Shown piece by piece: positions 21,099-32,945 of a DNA stretch of 64,000 nucleotides (position 1 is the stretch's first letter; every line of letters starts with the position of its first letter). Source of the stretch: Microcebus murinus (taxonomy: Eukaryota; Chordata; Mammalia; Primates; Cheirogaleidae); assembly GCF_040939455.1 (NCBI RefSeq), contig NC_134112.1, positions 65,489,001-65,553,000 of the forward strand, given 5' to 3'. A program made the position numbers and the translations under genes. Under the pieces are notes generated by a model. The model saw nothing but the letters and a program-made list of their open reading frames with translations. It was not told the origin of the DNA and did no database searches.

Positions 21099-22697
21099 AT
21101 TTTTAAAGTTCAGAATATTATGGGGTCCAAACGTATGAGTTATCTGAGTTGCTTTTGTACAGTTTGAGTCAAAGTTATAAGCATGTCTATCACCCAGATA
21201 GTATGCATTTTACCTGGTAGGTATGAATGTACCCAACCCCTCCTCACCCTTCCCACCTGCTTGGTTTCCATTGAGTTTTACTTACATATGTGCACATGAG
21301 TGTTGATCAATTACTTCCAATTTAATAGCGAGTACATGTAGTATTTGTTTTTCCATTCTTGAGACATTACACTTAGAAGTATGGTCTCCAGTTCCATCCA
21401 GGTTGTTACAAAAGGTAGAGTTCACCATTTCTTATGCTTTGTAGTAGTTCATAGCGTACATATACCACATTTTATTAATCCATTCATGTATTCATGGGCA
21501 CTTGGGTTGATTCCACATCTTTGCAATTGAGAATTGTGCTGCAATAAACATTCGAGTGCAAGTGTGTTTTTGATAAAATGACTTTTTTTTCCTTTGCATA
21601 AATCCCCAGTAGTGGGATTGCTGGATAAAATTGTAGTTCTACTTTTAGTTCTTTGAGGAATCTACATAATAATTTGCATAGAGGTTGTACTAGTTTGCAG
21701 TCCCACCAACTGTGTAAGTGTTCTTTGTTCTTTACATCCATGTCAACATTTGTTGTTTGGGGATTTTTTTTTTTATAAAAGCCATTCTTACTGGGGTAAG
21801 GTGATATCTCCTTGTGGTTTTGATTTTCATTTCCCTGATGATTAGAGATGTTGAGGATATTTTCATATGTTTCTTGGCCATTAGTCTATCTTCTTTTGAA
21901 AAGTTTCTGTTTATGTGTTTTGCCCACCTTTTAATGGGTTGTTTGATTTTATTTTTGCTTATCTGCTTGAGTTCTTTGTAGAGTCTGGTTATTAGCCCTT
22001 TATCAGATGTACATCATGCAAATATTTTCTCTCATTCTGTAGGTTTTCTATTTGTTTCATTGATTGTTTCCTTGACTGTGCAGAAGCTTTTTAATTTGAT
22101 CAGGTACCATTTATTTATTTTTGTTGTTGCTGTGATCACCTTTAGGGCCTTCTTCATGAATTCTTTGCCTAGGCCAATATCTATAAGAGTTTTCCCAACA
22201 TTTTCTTCTAGAATTCTTACAGTTTCATTCCTTAGGTTTAAATCTGTTATCCGTTGTGAATTGTTTCTGCTTGTATTTATGTGTTGAATTAGATTTATAA
22301 ATTTGTGTATGTTGAACCATCCTTGCATCTGTGGGATCAAGCCCACTTGGTCATGGTGGATTATTTTTTTGATGTGCAGCTGAATTCAGTTTGCTAGGAT
22401 TTTATTAAGAATTTTTAAATTTATATTTATAAGGGATATTGGTTGTTTTCTTTTTTGTTGTTGTTGTTGTTGTGTCCTTTCCTGGCTTTGGTATCAAGGT
22501 GATGTTGGCTTCATAGAATGATTTGGGGAGCGTTACTTCCTTTTTGATGTTATGAAAAAATTTCTGCAGGGTAGGTACTAGTTCTTTCGTGTAGATCTGG
22601 TAAAATTCAGGTGTGAAACCTTCTGGTCTGGGACCTTTCTTTTGTTGGAAGATTTTTTATTGCTGCTTCAATTTCATTACTTGATTTGCTCTGTTCA
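21099..22697 (-). mobile_element. LINE-1 fragment with internal deletion
   Basis: It begins with the 3' UTR (gaatattatggggtcc) and proceeds through the ORF2 C-terminus ([12 protein letters not shown] in the frame at 21,484-21,741). At about 22,260 it jumps: the sequence left of it matches about 7,150 of the full-length copy and the sequence right of it matches about 8,255. Roughly 1.1 kb of the RT-thumb region is therefore missing. It ends near 22,697 in the segment that precedes RT motif 0. Many stops and indels make it inactive. Confidence 0.85.
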
Positions 22698-24373
22698 GGA
22701 ATTCCTTCCCCTCCCCTTCCCTCCTTCCTTCTACATACATACACATGTATACTTGTGCATATACAGCTAGAGAGATAGCTTAATTTTCCTAATAAAGTTT
22801 CTACTTTAGCTTTGAAAATTGCTCTCATTTAAGAAAGAAAATTTGTGTTAGAGATGGCAAATTCCTTAAACTCTTCCCTAGAAATGTGAATTCATTAGAT
22901 CTTGTTTTGGAGCCCAAGAATCTGCATTTTAATAATTCTGGTAATTTGGATGTCAATTGAGTGTAACTACACTTTGATAAATATCATATTATCGATTACT
23001 TGGTAAGTTCAATTTTGTCTTTTGCCTTTATCTCTGTAGTAAGGTTGCTAATAGGGTAAAATGTATCATCATGTGAGAGTGAAATAAGAAATAATGTGTT
23101 TAATTAGTATTAATAACAAGCACATAGTATGTGCTCACAAAGTATTAGCTTTTGTTTTAATTAATCATTTTCCATTATGGCAATGTTACCATTGCACTAT
23201 CATTATCTATTTAGCCACATGTTCCCCTTTATACTGCAATTGCCCTGAAGGTAGAGAATGTTTTTTTTTCTGTATGTGTATTTCTAGAATCCACCCTAGG
23301 GTCTGACATGCCATGAGGTCTTAGCACTTCTTAAATGATTTAGCAAACTTCAGTATGCATGCAGAAAAACTGCCAAAGCTAGCAGGGAGGTTCAGAGCAA
23401 ACTAGAAGGTAAAAGAGTTATAAAAGAACCAGATGAATAATAATAATAATACAAGAACCAGGTGATAATTTGAGATAACAAAGTGAGAGGCTGGATACCC
23501 TGAGGAAATTCTGTCCTCATCTCCATTTACAATCTGGTTGTGTTCCTGATTATCCCTCTGGGCTTTGACAGCATCTTTATCTGCTCATACAAGTGGACCC
23601 CATTCAACTTTGCAACTCCATCCTTGCTGCTATTATTTCACTCTTAGAGCACTCTTGCTCAGTATCTTTGTTGTTAAATGGATTTTTGTATCCCTCTACT
23701 GAAATTATTATATGGTATTAGACCAACCATATACCACTGTCCTTTAAACTGAGTGCCTAGTAAAAGTACATTAATGGAAAATTTCTGTAAGAAAAGCATG
23801 TTACTAGAACTGTTTCTAGAATTTTACATCCTGTTTATTTTTTTCCAAGAGTATGCTCTATGATACTTTCTTAGGGCACAAGTACAATTAAAACATTTAT
23901 TTAGGTGCATAAAAATAACAATAGCAGCTATTGAAACAACACTAAATTTCCTGAATGATAGGAAAATACTAAAAGTATTTCATCTATAAGCCCTGTTTTA
24001 AAACTAAATATAAACTAATTTTAAATATTTCATCCAAATAACCTTAAATATTGAAATATTCTTAACTTTAAAAACCTTAAATATTCAATGAAAAGTTTAT
24101 AAATTAAAACATGCATTTTAAAATGATTATGGTGTTTATATCATTTGGAATGGCAATGAAGAGTTTACTAAGAATTAGAGTTTGCTTCTAAAAATATTAC
24201 CAATAATAAAATATCAGATAATTTAGGTGTATTAAATTAGCTGCCACTTAAATTATTGTTTTATTGTACTCAGTGATGAATTGAAAGAATTATTACAGTT
24301 TCTCAAATAAAGTAAATTATTCTCAAGTGTATATTATAGTTCAGGAGTATAAGACTGAATATGTATTAAAAAT
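22698..24373. other. Unique AT-rich DNA with a short L2-like tail
   Basis: A pyrimidine tract (about 22,705-22,732) adjoins the LINE-1 end. A sense-strand L2-like ending may lie at about 23,180-23,340 (ccctgaaggtagagaatg, then gggtctgacatgcc). A short (TAA)n lies near 23,437-23,452. No gene is seen. Confidence 0.45.
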
Positions 24374-24382
24374 GATTTATTG

Positions 24383-25360
<978 letters not shown>

Positions 25361-25363
25361 GAA

Positions 25364-25950
25364 TGCATTCATTCAACAAATTATTTATCGAACATCTACT
25401 ATGTGCCCAGCACTATCCCTGGTGCTCATAAATTAAAACTGAAATCTCACTGTTTCTGCTCTCAATAGAGCTCACTGTCTAGACAAGAAATCATAACACA
25501 GTGGTTAAATACTAATTTAAAACTCTACAAGATGGAGAGGCATCTCTAAGGATAATTTAGTCATAAAAAAAGAAAAAAATAAAAAAAAAAGAGAAAAAAA
25601 AAAAAAAAGATGGAGAGGCAGGGCTTTCATCTACCTGGGAAAATCAAGGAGAGTTGCCTCATGGAGCATTTCAGTAGGTATCAGGTAAGATGGACTGTGT
25701 GTGGATCAGGACTGTCAAGGGCATTGCAGGAAAGGGAACAACATGCACAAAGATTAGAGGAATATACCAGAAAAGAGGATATTAGCAATTGGCTGATAGT
25801 ACAATGTGGCTGAACTTCATGCCGTGTATAATATAGCAGTGAGAGATGAAGCTGAAGAATTAAGGTCACATTACAGAGGTCCTTACATGTCAAACAATGG
25901 ACTTAGTTTTTTATTCTGTAAGTGGTGGGAAGCCATAAAGAGATATTATG
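25364..25950 (-). repeat. L2-type LINE remnant (antisense)
   Basis: The stretch opens with the complement of an L2 3' end: cattcattcaacaaattatt, then tctactatgtgcccagcac and ggtgctcata. It continues with caatagagctcactgtctag. The later part (gggcattgcaggaaagggaac, catgcacaaag, gggaagccataaagag) follows the same ancient family. The remnant is interrupted at 25,543-25,606 by a small poly(A) insertion. Confidence 0.65.
25529..25620 (+). mobile_element. Tiny poly(A) retro-insertion with 14-bp target duplication
   Basis: AAGATGGAGAGGCA occurs at 25,529-25,542 and again at 25,607-25,620. Between the copies lie 22 bp of unique sequence (tctctaaggataatttagtc plus at) and then about 42 bp that are almost all A, with a few G and T. 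A unique 5' part, an A tail and flanking direct repeats together are the signature of LINE-1-driven retrotransposition, here with an almost complete 5' truncation. The source of the 22 bp is not recognisable. Confidence 0.7.
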
Positions 25951-26363
25951 AAACATAAGAACAGATAACATTTATTAAGCACCATAGGTGCTTCAGCAGA
26001 GGTGACACTAATATGAAATTTAGAACTCTAGTGGGCCTCCCCATGAGCTACCTGAAGACAAATCCCCAGTCTCTGTCTCCCAATCACACTTGAGTGATGA
26101 TATCTCACAGTGGAGTTGAAAAGGTATGATGAGATATAGATGTGAGGCTTTGAAAAGGCGAAGCCTGAAAGAAAAAAACAATTTGTATTTTGAAGCATAC
26201 AATGTGAGATCACTTGGAATTCCGAAGCACTAGAGTGGGTCATAGCTAGGAGCTTTTTGAATATCAGTGGGTTCAAAAGTGGGTTGATGAATAAGGAGAA
26301 TGAGAGAGCAGGCTTCTTAGTAAAGCTGTACACTGAAAATGGTTGCAAGTAAGGTCAGCCTAC

Positions 26364-26545
26364 CAGGCGACCTCAAACTACAGCCTAAGAGCCACATGTG
26401 GGCTACCTAGCACATTTATTGGGCCCTCTGGGTGTTTTTGCAGCAGTTGCCTGTCCTGCTTAGCAGACAACTCATCCCGGCCCACAGTACATACTCTCCA
26501 ACAGTCTGAGGGACAGTGAACTGGTAAAAAGTTTGAGGACCCCTG
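26364..26545. mobile_element. Second hAT-type MITE of the 17.4-kb family
   Basis: The ends are CAGGCGACCTCAAACT at the left and AGTTTGAGGACCCCTG at the right, the same terminal inverted repeat as at 17,423-17,640. The interior shares gagccacatgtgg, gggtgttttt, ttgcctgtcctgcttag and gacagtgaactgg with that copy. It is 182 bp against 218 bp, with deletions in the middle. The flanking octamers (cagcctac and gcgtagac) do not match well, so the target duplication has decayed or been rearranged. Confidence 0.82.
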
Positions 26546-27405
26546 GCGTAGACCTATGGGAAGAAGTGAACCAACTGAACAGATAGCCAGATTCAAGGAC
26601 CTGTCGGGATCCTGGACTGCCAGAAACAGAGAGCTCTGTTCTCTCTGTCAGAGAACAGGGATGGTTCGTGGCCTATTCAAAGCAGGCTGAGGAACATGAG
26701 CTGCAAACCTATTAGTAAGGAATTTCTACTTGAAATATTGTTTGTGTCCTCAAGATTTTATTTTGAGACACATAAAAGTGTGCAGTGTTAAGAAGAGTTT
26801 CAGGAGGAGTAGATTTAATCTGTGAGTCTTTTTAGGAATAAATAGATCCACAGAACTACGGGACAAATAAGGAGATCTTAGTTTATATCTGTTTGTTACT
26901 AGCTGCCGAAGCATTCTTGACTATTTAATAAAACATTCTGAGCTACATTTTTTATCTCTCAAATTAGAAAATCCTTTATTGCTCTAAAATGCTATAATTT
27001 AACATCAAGCTTAATTTTGTATGAATGTAAGAGAATAGTAATTTATTTCTGCAGATCTGACAAATACCCCTTTAGTTTTCATTTCTACTCTTCACCTGTG
27101 ACCCAATGGGGTATATGCATATGGTCTTATGGAATGTGGAAGGTAGGCTCTACCTACCCTAGGTCTTTTCACAGCTATTAAAATTGTCTAAATAAAATTC
27201 CAATTGGTAAAAGATACACTTACAAAGAATGATCCCTAAAAAGTAGTCTCATAATCAGACAGTACCTAATAACATTAATAATCCTAACAAGGATATTAAG
27301 ATGAAAATTGTCTTCTCAAGTTAAAATAATAGGCTAAAAGAAAAACAATGACAATTCCAAACCTGTGACAAAGATGCATGGTATTTCTTCTCTATACTTC
27401 ATATC
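26546..27405. other. Unique AT-rich DNA
   Basis: A short inverted repeat (gagagctctgttctctctgtcagagaac, in part) lies near 26,626-26,655. No gene or confident repeat is seen. Confidence 0.5.
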
Positions 27406-27760
27406 ATGCACTCATTTATTTATGGTTTCATCTAACAAATATTTATTTAGTACCTAACTATGTTGAGAAAGCAGAGAACAAAACAAAGATTTCTGACCTA
27501 TTAAAGCTTACATTCCAGTAGGGGGCAAAGTAGGAAGACAAATAATAGTATGCCAGAAAGCGACACCTGTTACAGAGAAAAAATAACCCAGGGAAGGAGG
27601 ATAGGGAGTGGCTACGATGTGGGAAATGTCTCTTCTACATGGAGGCATCTGGAGATTGTGTTGTGAGGGATGAAGATGACCTAGGAGTCCTTGGCTTCTT
27701 GAGAAGACTGAGAAAAACAAGAGTAGATGACATAACCGCATTAGTTTTGGGGATCCCAAG
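27406..27760 (-). repeat. L2-type LINE remnant (antisense)
   Basis: The start reads as a degraded L2 3' end in antisense (cactcatttatttatgg, caaatatttatttagtacc), followed by aaagcttacattccagtaggggg and acctgttacagagaaaaaat. This order matches the family also seen at 25.4 kb. The right edge is uncertain. Confidence 0.6.
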
Positions 27761-29454
27761 CCTATGGCTCTAGTGAAATTGTGACTGTCAGGGTGAAGGA
27801 GCAGGACTGAGAGCCATACCATCAAATTGGGCAGAAGCCTGGACACCTGCTTCTCCAGCATAAGTGATGTGGAGGTTCAGAGATGGACAGTCATTTCTGA
27901 ATGGTTAGAAAAAAACGGAATGGTCAAATACTGGGAGGGATAAGAATAAGGTTAAAAAAATTCTGCTTGAAGTTATGTAAATCAATTTAATACTTGAGGA
28001 GAAAAGAGGGACAGTTAGAAATGTTACTCCTGGCAGGAGCATAATGATTCTTAAAACTTTCACTTTGAATGATGAGTATAGTTTGGATTTAAGTCAGAAA
28101 TAATAACAAGAAATTAATGGGAATACTTTCACGTTATTGGAAAGTTAAACTCTTTTTGAGGAATGCAAGTTTACTGAACATGCAACTTTTCATTTAAAAA
28201 TAAAGTGAGCTTGAGTATCTATTAGGATTTTTCCCAAGGTCTAGCAAATCTCAATACAATGCATATAAAATGTACATCTAAAAGAGCAAATGAAAATTCA
28301 TATCGCCAATGCACATGTCCTTTCTATTCTTAGAGGCAAAAACACATTAAGCAAGGTTTCTACTTCTCCCCAGCGCTACTATTTACTAACACTACATGAG
28401 CTTTGGCTAATTTCTTATAAGTTGGAGGAGATAATCATGGAATCCGGATTTAATACTTAGGCTGATTTTGAGCTACAATTGAGAGAGGTTTTGAAGACTT
28501 TAGAAGGATGGGAGTGACATAGGCAGTTTCCTGACTAAAATCAAGTAAGTAAACATTTTTCGAATCTCATGCTTCACTGTTGACAATATTCGTAACAAGA
28601 AACATTTTGGAGCAATCCAAGAAATAAACCAACCAAATAAACCAAGCAATATATTTAGAGAAGTCTGTACAAAAACGAACAAGAAAACAACAAAACAAGC
28701 AAACAAAAACAAAATGAACAGAAATATACACATTGGCACACACACAATATCCCCCCCAAATCACCTGTTTTTTCCATATTTAGATATTTTATATCCTGTG
28801 CATAACACTCTTCCAAGTTCTAATTAATGCATTGGTCCTTTATGAAACTTTGTTTTTATGATAGGATGTGATATAAATTAAAAGAAATCAAAGTTTTGAA
28901 AGATGGAGTATACTGATATATGTTTCAAATCTTCCAAGATAAAATTGGCTTTTATTCTACCTCTTCACTTCATATGTCATAAAGCTGTTTTTAAAATGAT
29001 TAATTACAGCTCCACAGAAAATATGTTAGATTTTCACATGGAGATTATTTCACTAATGTGATTCAGTCAAAAGATTTTTCATCTGTTGTAGTCAAAAAAG
29101 AAATGACAGATTGCTAAAGGAGGATGAACTTTTGATTAATAGAAATACACACATGGCTACAGAAAAATGATTTGTTGAGAAATATAAATAAAACTAACAG
29201 TAAAAATATTAAAAGATACAAGAAATGTCAGTCTGCATTAAATATTCAAAATGCTAACTGTAATTTATATTTCTTATAAATATTAAAAAGTCTAATAATT
29301 GAGACAAATGATAAAACTAAAATAATTATTAAAAATGCCATTTTGTCCACATGGCTATTTTCTTCTTTTTGAATTTTGTGTAAATTATCTTGCCTCTTTT
29401 TATAATTTTACTAAAACTGTATGATCTCCTAAACAATACATTCTTTAGTTTTGA
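27761..29454. other. Unique AT-rich DNA
   Basis: No gene or confident repeat is seen. An A/C-rich stretch lies at about 28,670-28,760 and gives Phe/Cys/Val-rich antisense frames that are not credible proteins. Confidence 0.5.
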
Positions 29455-29463
29455 CTGATTTTT

Positions 29464-29600
29464 TTTATTTCAGCATATTATGAGGGTACAAATGTTAAGA
29501 TTATGTGCATTGCCCATGCCCCCCACTCCCCTCAAGTCAGAGCTTCAAGCGTGACCATCCCCCAAACGTTGCACATCTCACTCATTAAGTTTGTATATAC
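29464..29600 (-). mobile_element. Very short (137 bp) 5'-truncated LINE-1 tail
   Basis: This is only the 3' UTR of an L1 of the same subfamily as the full-length copy: it shares gcatattatg-gggtacaa, the C-rich tract and cgtgaccatcccccaaa. CTGATTTTT occurs on both sides (29,455-29,463 and 29,601-29,609), and the right copy is followed by AA. That gives the TTTT/AA site of LINE-1 endonuclease cleavage. It lies at the left edge of an older LINE-1. Confidence 0.88.
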
Positions 29601-30650
29601 CTGATTTTTAAAAATGAAATCGTACAGTATGTATTCCTATGATAGTTTTTTCCTCTTTTTTTTTTTAAGACACAGAATGTCACTCTGTCACCCAGGGTGG
29701 TATTCAGTGGTGTCATCATAGTTCACAGCAACCTCAAACTCCCAGGCTCATGCAATCCTCCCGCCTTAGTCTCCTGGGTAGTTGGGACTGCAGGTGCAGT
29801 CTATCATGTCTGCCCAATTTTTCTATTTTGTATTTTAGAGATGGGGTCTTGCTATGTTGCTCAGGCTAGTCTTGTACTCCTGGCTTCAAGAGATCCTCCC
29901 ACTTCAGCCTCCCAAATGCTGGGATGACAAGTGTATGCGACCACATCTGGCGTTTTCTGGTACTTTTCTTTCAGTCAACACTATATTTTTGAGATTCATC
30001 TATATTTTTGTATATAGTTAATTCATTTTCAGTGTTGTGCAGCATTCAAGTGTCTGAATATATTATTATTTTTGGTTAGTTCTACCATCAGTGAATGTTT
30101 GAATTTTTTGAAGTACTTTGTTTTTTTACTTACAATGATGCTATAAACATGTCTATATTTCCTCATATCATGTTCAAGAGTCCTCATAGAGTATATATCT
30201 ATGAGTGGAACTTTGGAGTTGTAGGGTGGGTGCTTATTTAATTTTATCAGGTAATACTAATTTGTTTCTCAAAGTGTTACTACCAAACTATATCCAATTA
30301 TAATGCATTCATCTTCCTTTCTTCACATACCCACCAAAACTTACTAATGAAAAAAAATTAAAGTTTGACAGTCTGTTAAGGTGAAATCACATCTTTTCTA
30401 TTACTAAATAGCACCATTACTATTAATGAGTATAAGTATCTATTCACTTGTTTATGAAAAGCAGATAGTGATATCTCATTGTGTTTTCAATTTACATTTA
30501 TCCAGTGTCAAATGACATGGAGCATCTTTTCATTCTTTTATTTACCAGCTGAATAGCTTCTATGGTAAAATATCTCTTCCTGTCTTTTGTCCATTATTTA
30601 AATGGATTTTTTTTAAATACTGAGTTGTTTAAAACAGCTTAAATAATGTG
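29601..30650 (-). repeat. Old LINE-1 fragment hosting an Alu
   Basis: Phrases of antisense old L1 are seen in order: tgaaatcgtacagtatgtattc, then (after the Alu) tttgagattcatcta, ctataaacatgtctat, gagtggaactttggagttg, tgatatctcattgtgttttc and ttttgtccattattta. These match the ordinary L1 3'-half layout but with high divergence. The original insertion predates both the Alu and the short L1 beside it. Confidence 0.65.
29655..29955 (-). mobile_element. Dimeric Alu SINE, older copy
   Basis: The antisense Alu begins with a T run, the complement of its tail. It continues with cactctgtcacccaggg, caacctcaaactcccaggctc, tgggactgcaggtgc, agatggggtcttgctatgttgc and cctcccaaatgctggg. Both arms are present. 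It is more diverged than the 24.4-kb Alu and resembles the old J-type layout. No intact polymerase III promoter can be claimed. Confidence 0.9.
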
Positions 30651-31139
30651 TAATTGCTTTTTTAAGGCACCCCAATTTTTATTTATGTACCTTTCTGCTT
30701 TCTTTTAACATTATCAACAGTATATAAATATCATAAACCAAATTAACCTCTTATGGACCAAGGATGGTGATAGGAACCACATGTTACAAAGTAGTGACAG
30801 ATCTATTAATATATCTTATCTATATTTAATTAATATATTTGCCATTATCCTAAAATAATGCTGGGATCTCAGATAACATTGATTCATTCTTTTCCAAAAA
30901 TGATGTATTCATTTGGCTAGTTATGTATGCATCACTTTGGAGACCATCATCCCAGAAAAAATGTGTATCTTTGTGAGATACAACAAACTTGTATATTGAT
31001 TTTTAAAATTCCATAAGTTAGATATTACTTTTATATATTACAAATTGTCTAGATTTTTCAACATATTTACTATATTTCTGGTCCATAATTCTTTTATCTC
31101 AGACCTTCCTTCTAATATTATATTATTTTTTTTCTTCCT
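30651..31139. other. AT-rich DNA with an unassigned repeat
   Basis: Position 30,917-30,988 (tgcatcactttggagaccatc through gagatacaacaaac) resembles 34,338-34,412. Otherwise no gene or known repeat is seen. Confidence 0.4.
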
Positions 31140-31760
31140 GCAGAAACACATTTTTAAGTTCCCTTCATAAAGGTGTGTTATTAATAAACTTCTGCAATTT
31201 CTGGTTTTTCTATTAATAAAAATGCATATGTTTTGCCCTCATTCTTTAAAGATAGAATTATTCTATTTTGATCATCTTATCTTGCGATGTTCTCTCTTAC
31301 AACTTTAAGAATATTATTAATATTTTACTGTCTCTGGCTTCTGCCACTGTGGAGAAGTCACCATCATCTCATTATTTTATCATATAGATAATCTGTTTTA
31401 TTTCTGGCTATTTGCAAAACTAGATTTTGCCACTGGTAATTTCTATCTTACTATAAAATACATACTATGAATGTCTTCATTATTCCAACTTGGAATTTGT
31501 TGAGCTTCTTAATTCTGAACATTGGTATTTTTTTTTATCCATTCTGAAAAGTTTTGGTCATTTTCTTTCCTAATGTTATCTTGACTCTATTTTCTTGTAC
31601 TTTCTAAAATATTGAATAGATTCTTGAAGCCTATAATTATGGTAGTTTTCAGGTCTTTTAATCTCTTTCTTCTAACTTTTATCTCTTTGTCTATTTTGGA
31701 TAACTAGATATATAAAATTTAATAATTTTCTTTTTGTCTATGGCTAGACATTGTTTAATC
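31140..31760 (-). repeat. Possible old LINE-1/HAL1 fragment (antisense)
   Basis: Weak resemblance to antisense L1M/HAL1 sequence: tggaatttgttgagcttcttaa, ctgaaaagttttggtcattttc, then a run of acttttatctctttgtct. The divergence is high and no protein motif survives. Confidence 0.35.
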
Positions 31761-32719
31761 TGCCCATTGAATCTAAATTTAATTTTTGCAGTTTTAATTT
31801 CTAAGAGCACTGTTTCGTGTCTATTCATATCTACTTCGGCACACTGGTAGTCTCTGCTTCTTACATTTTTATCATTTTAGTCATATTAAACATATTATGT
31901 TATATTCTGCATCTGATTTTGCTCTGTCCAATTTTCGTGCTATTGATTCTGAAGATTTTTAGTATTGTTACTCTTAGTCTTAATCATTATGGATTCTTTC
32001 CTCACGTGTTTAGTACTTGATTATGAATCTGTGTTCCTTAAATTTTATTTGTGGAATAATCTTTTCTTTAGGAATAAATTTTAAAGTGTTAATTTGTATC
32101 TACCTTGTATGTAGGATATATATTGAATTAGCTTCTCTTTACAAGTTCTACTTAAGGTTTTCAATCAGCTTATGGGATTCTTTCCCCAAAGAACATAAGC
32201 TACGGCTATTAGTTAGGAATTTTAAAAGAATACTTTCTTTCTGCTGCCTTCAACTAGGCTTAATGTCAAATTAGGCAGATATACAATTATCAATATCCAA
32301 AGGATATGTTCCTCAGATTTATATCTATAGAAATTATAGTTGCATAACTTCATGTTTATAATTATATAATGACTTCCTGTCATTTGTTCCTAGCCAAAGT
32401 TTACAATAATTAAACCATGCATATATCTATAAGAGTTCAAATCTTCCAATAATATCCATTTGTGTTAGAGTGATTGATTTGACTATATTTGTGATATGCT
32501 TACATTTGTATTTTACTTTCTTATTAGTGGTTTGTACTAATCTTAATGGGTCATGATTTTAAAGTTAGAAGTGATTCTAAGCTCATTCCTTTACATATAC
32601 TCTAGATTATATTTTTTAACATGAAACTAAATGTGGTTCCCAAGGTATCAACCATTTTAAATTTTGGGCATATATAAGATTCTGCTTGCCCTTCACTTGC
32701 TGGTAATAGAAATTTTTAG
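31761..32719. other. AT-rich DNA, nothing assigned
   Basis: There are open frames of up to 85 codons rich in Leu, Ile and Phe, as expected of T-rich sequence. No repeat is recognised. Confidence 0.45.
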
Positions 32720-32945
32720 TGAGTGATGTTTCCTAAATGTCAGCCACATATTTACCCTTCACACTGTCCTCTTTCCTCAATCTGGAATACTGTCCTAACC
32801 CCATCCTCCAGCAAAAATCTATTACTACCTCAAAGCCCATGTGAAACGTCAATTTCAGTTAGCACTCCCTGGCTGCTCCCACAGTCAGGCCTTACTGCCA
32901 AGGATTATTTATTCTATCTGTATGTTTTGAACATTAATAGAAATT
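32720..32945 (+). repeat. L2 LINE remnant
   Basis: The sense-strand L2 3' coding remnant is recognisable: cacactgtcctctttcctcaatctgg, ctacctcaaagcccatgtgaaac, cactccctggctgctccc. The tail ends with ttattctatctgtatg. It is diverged and inactive. Confidence 0.65.
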
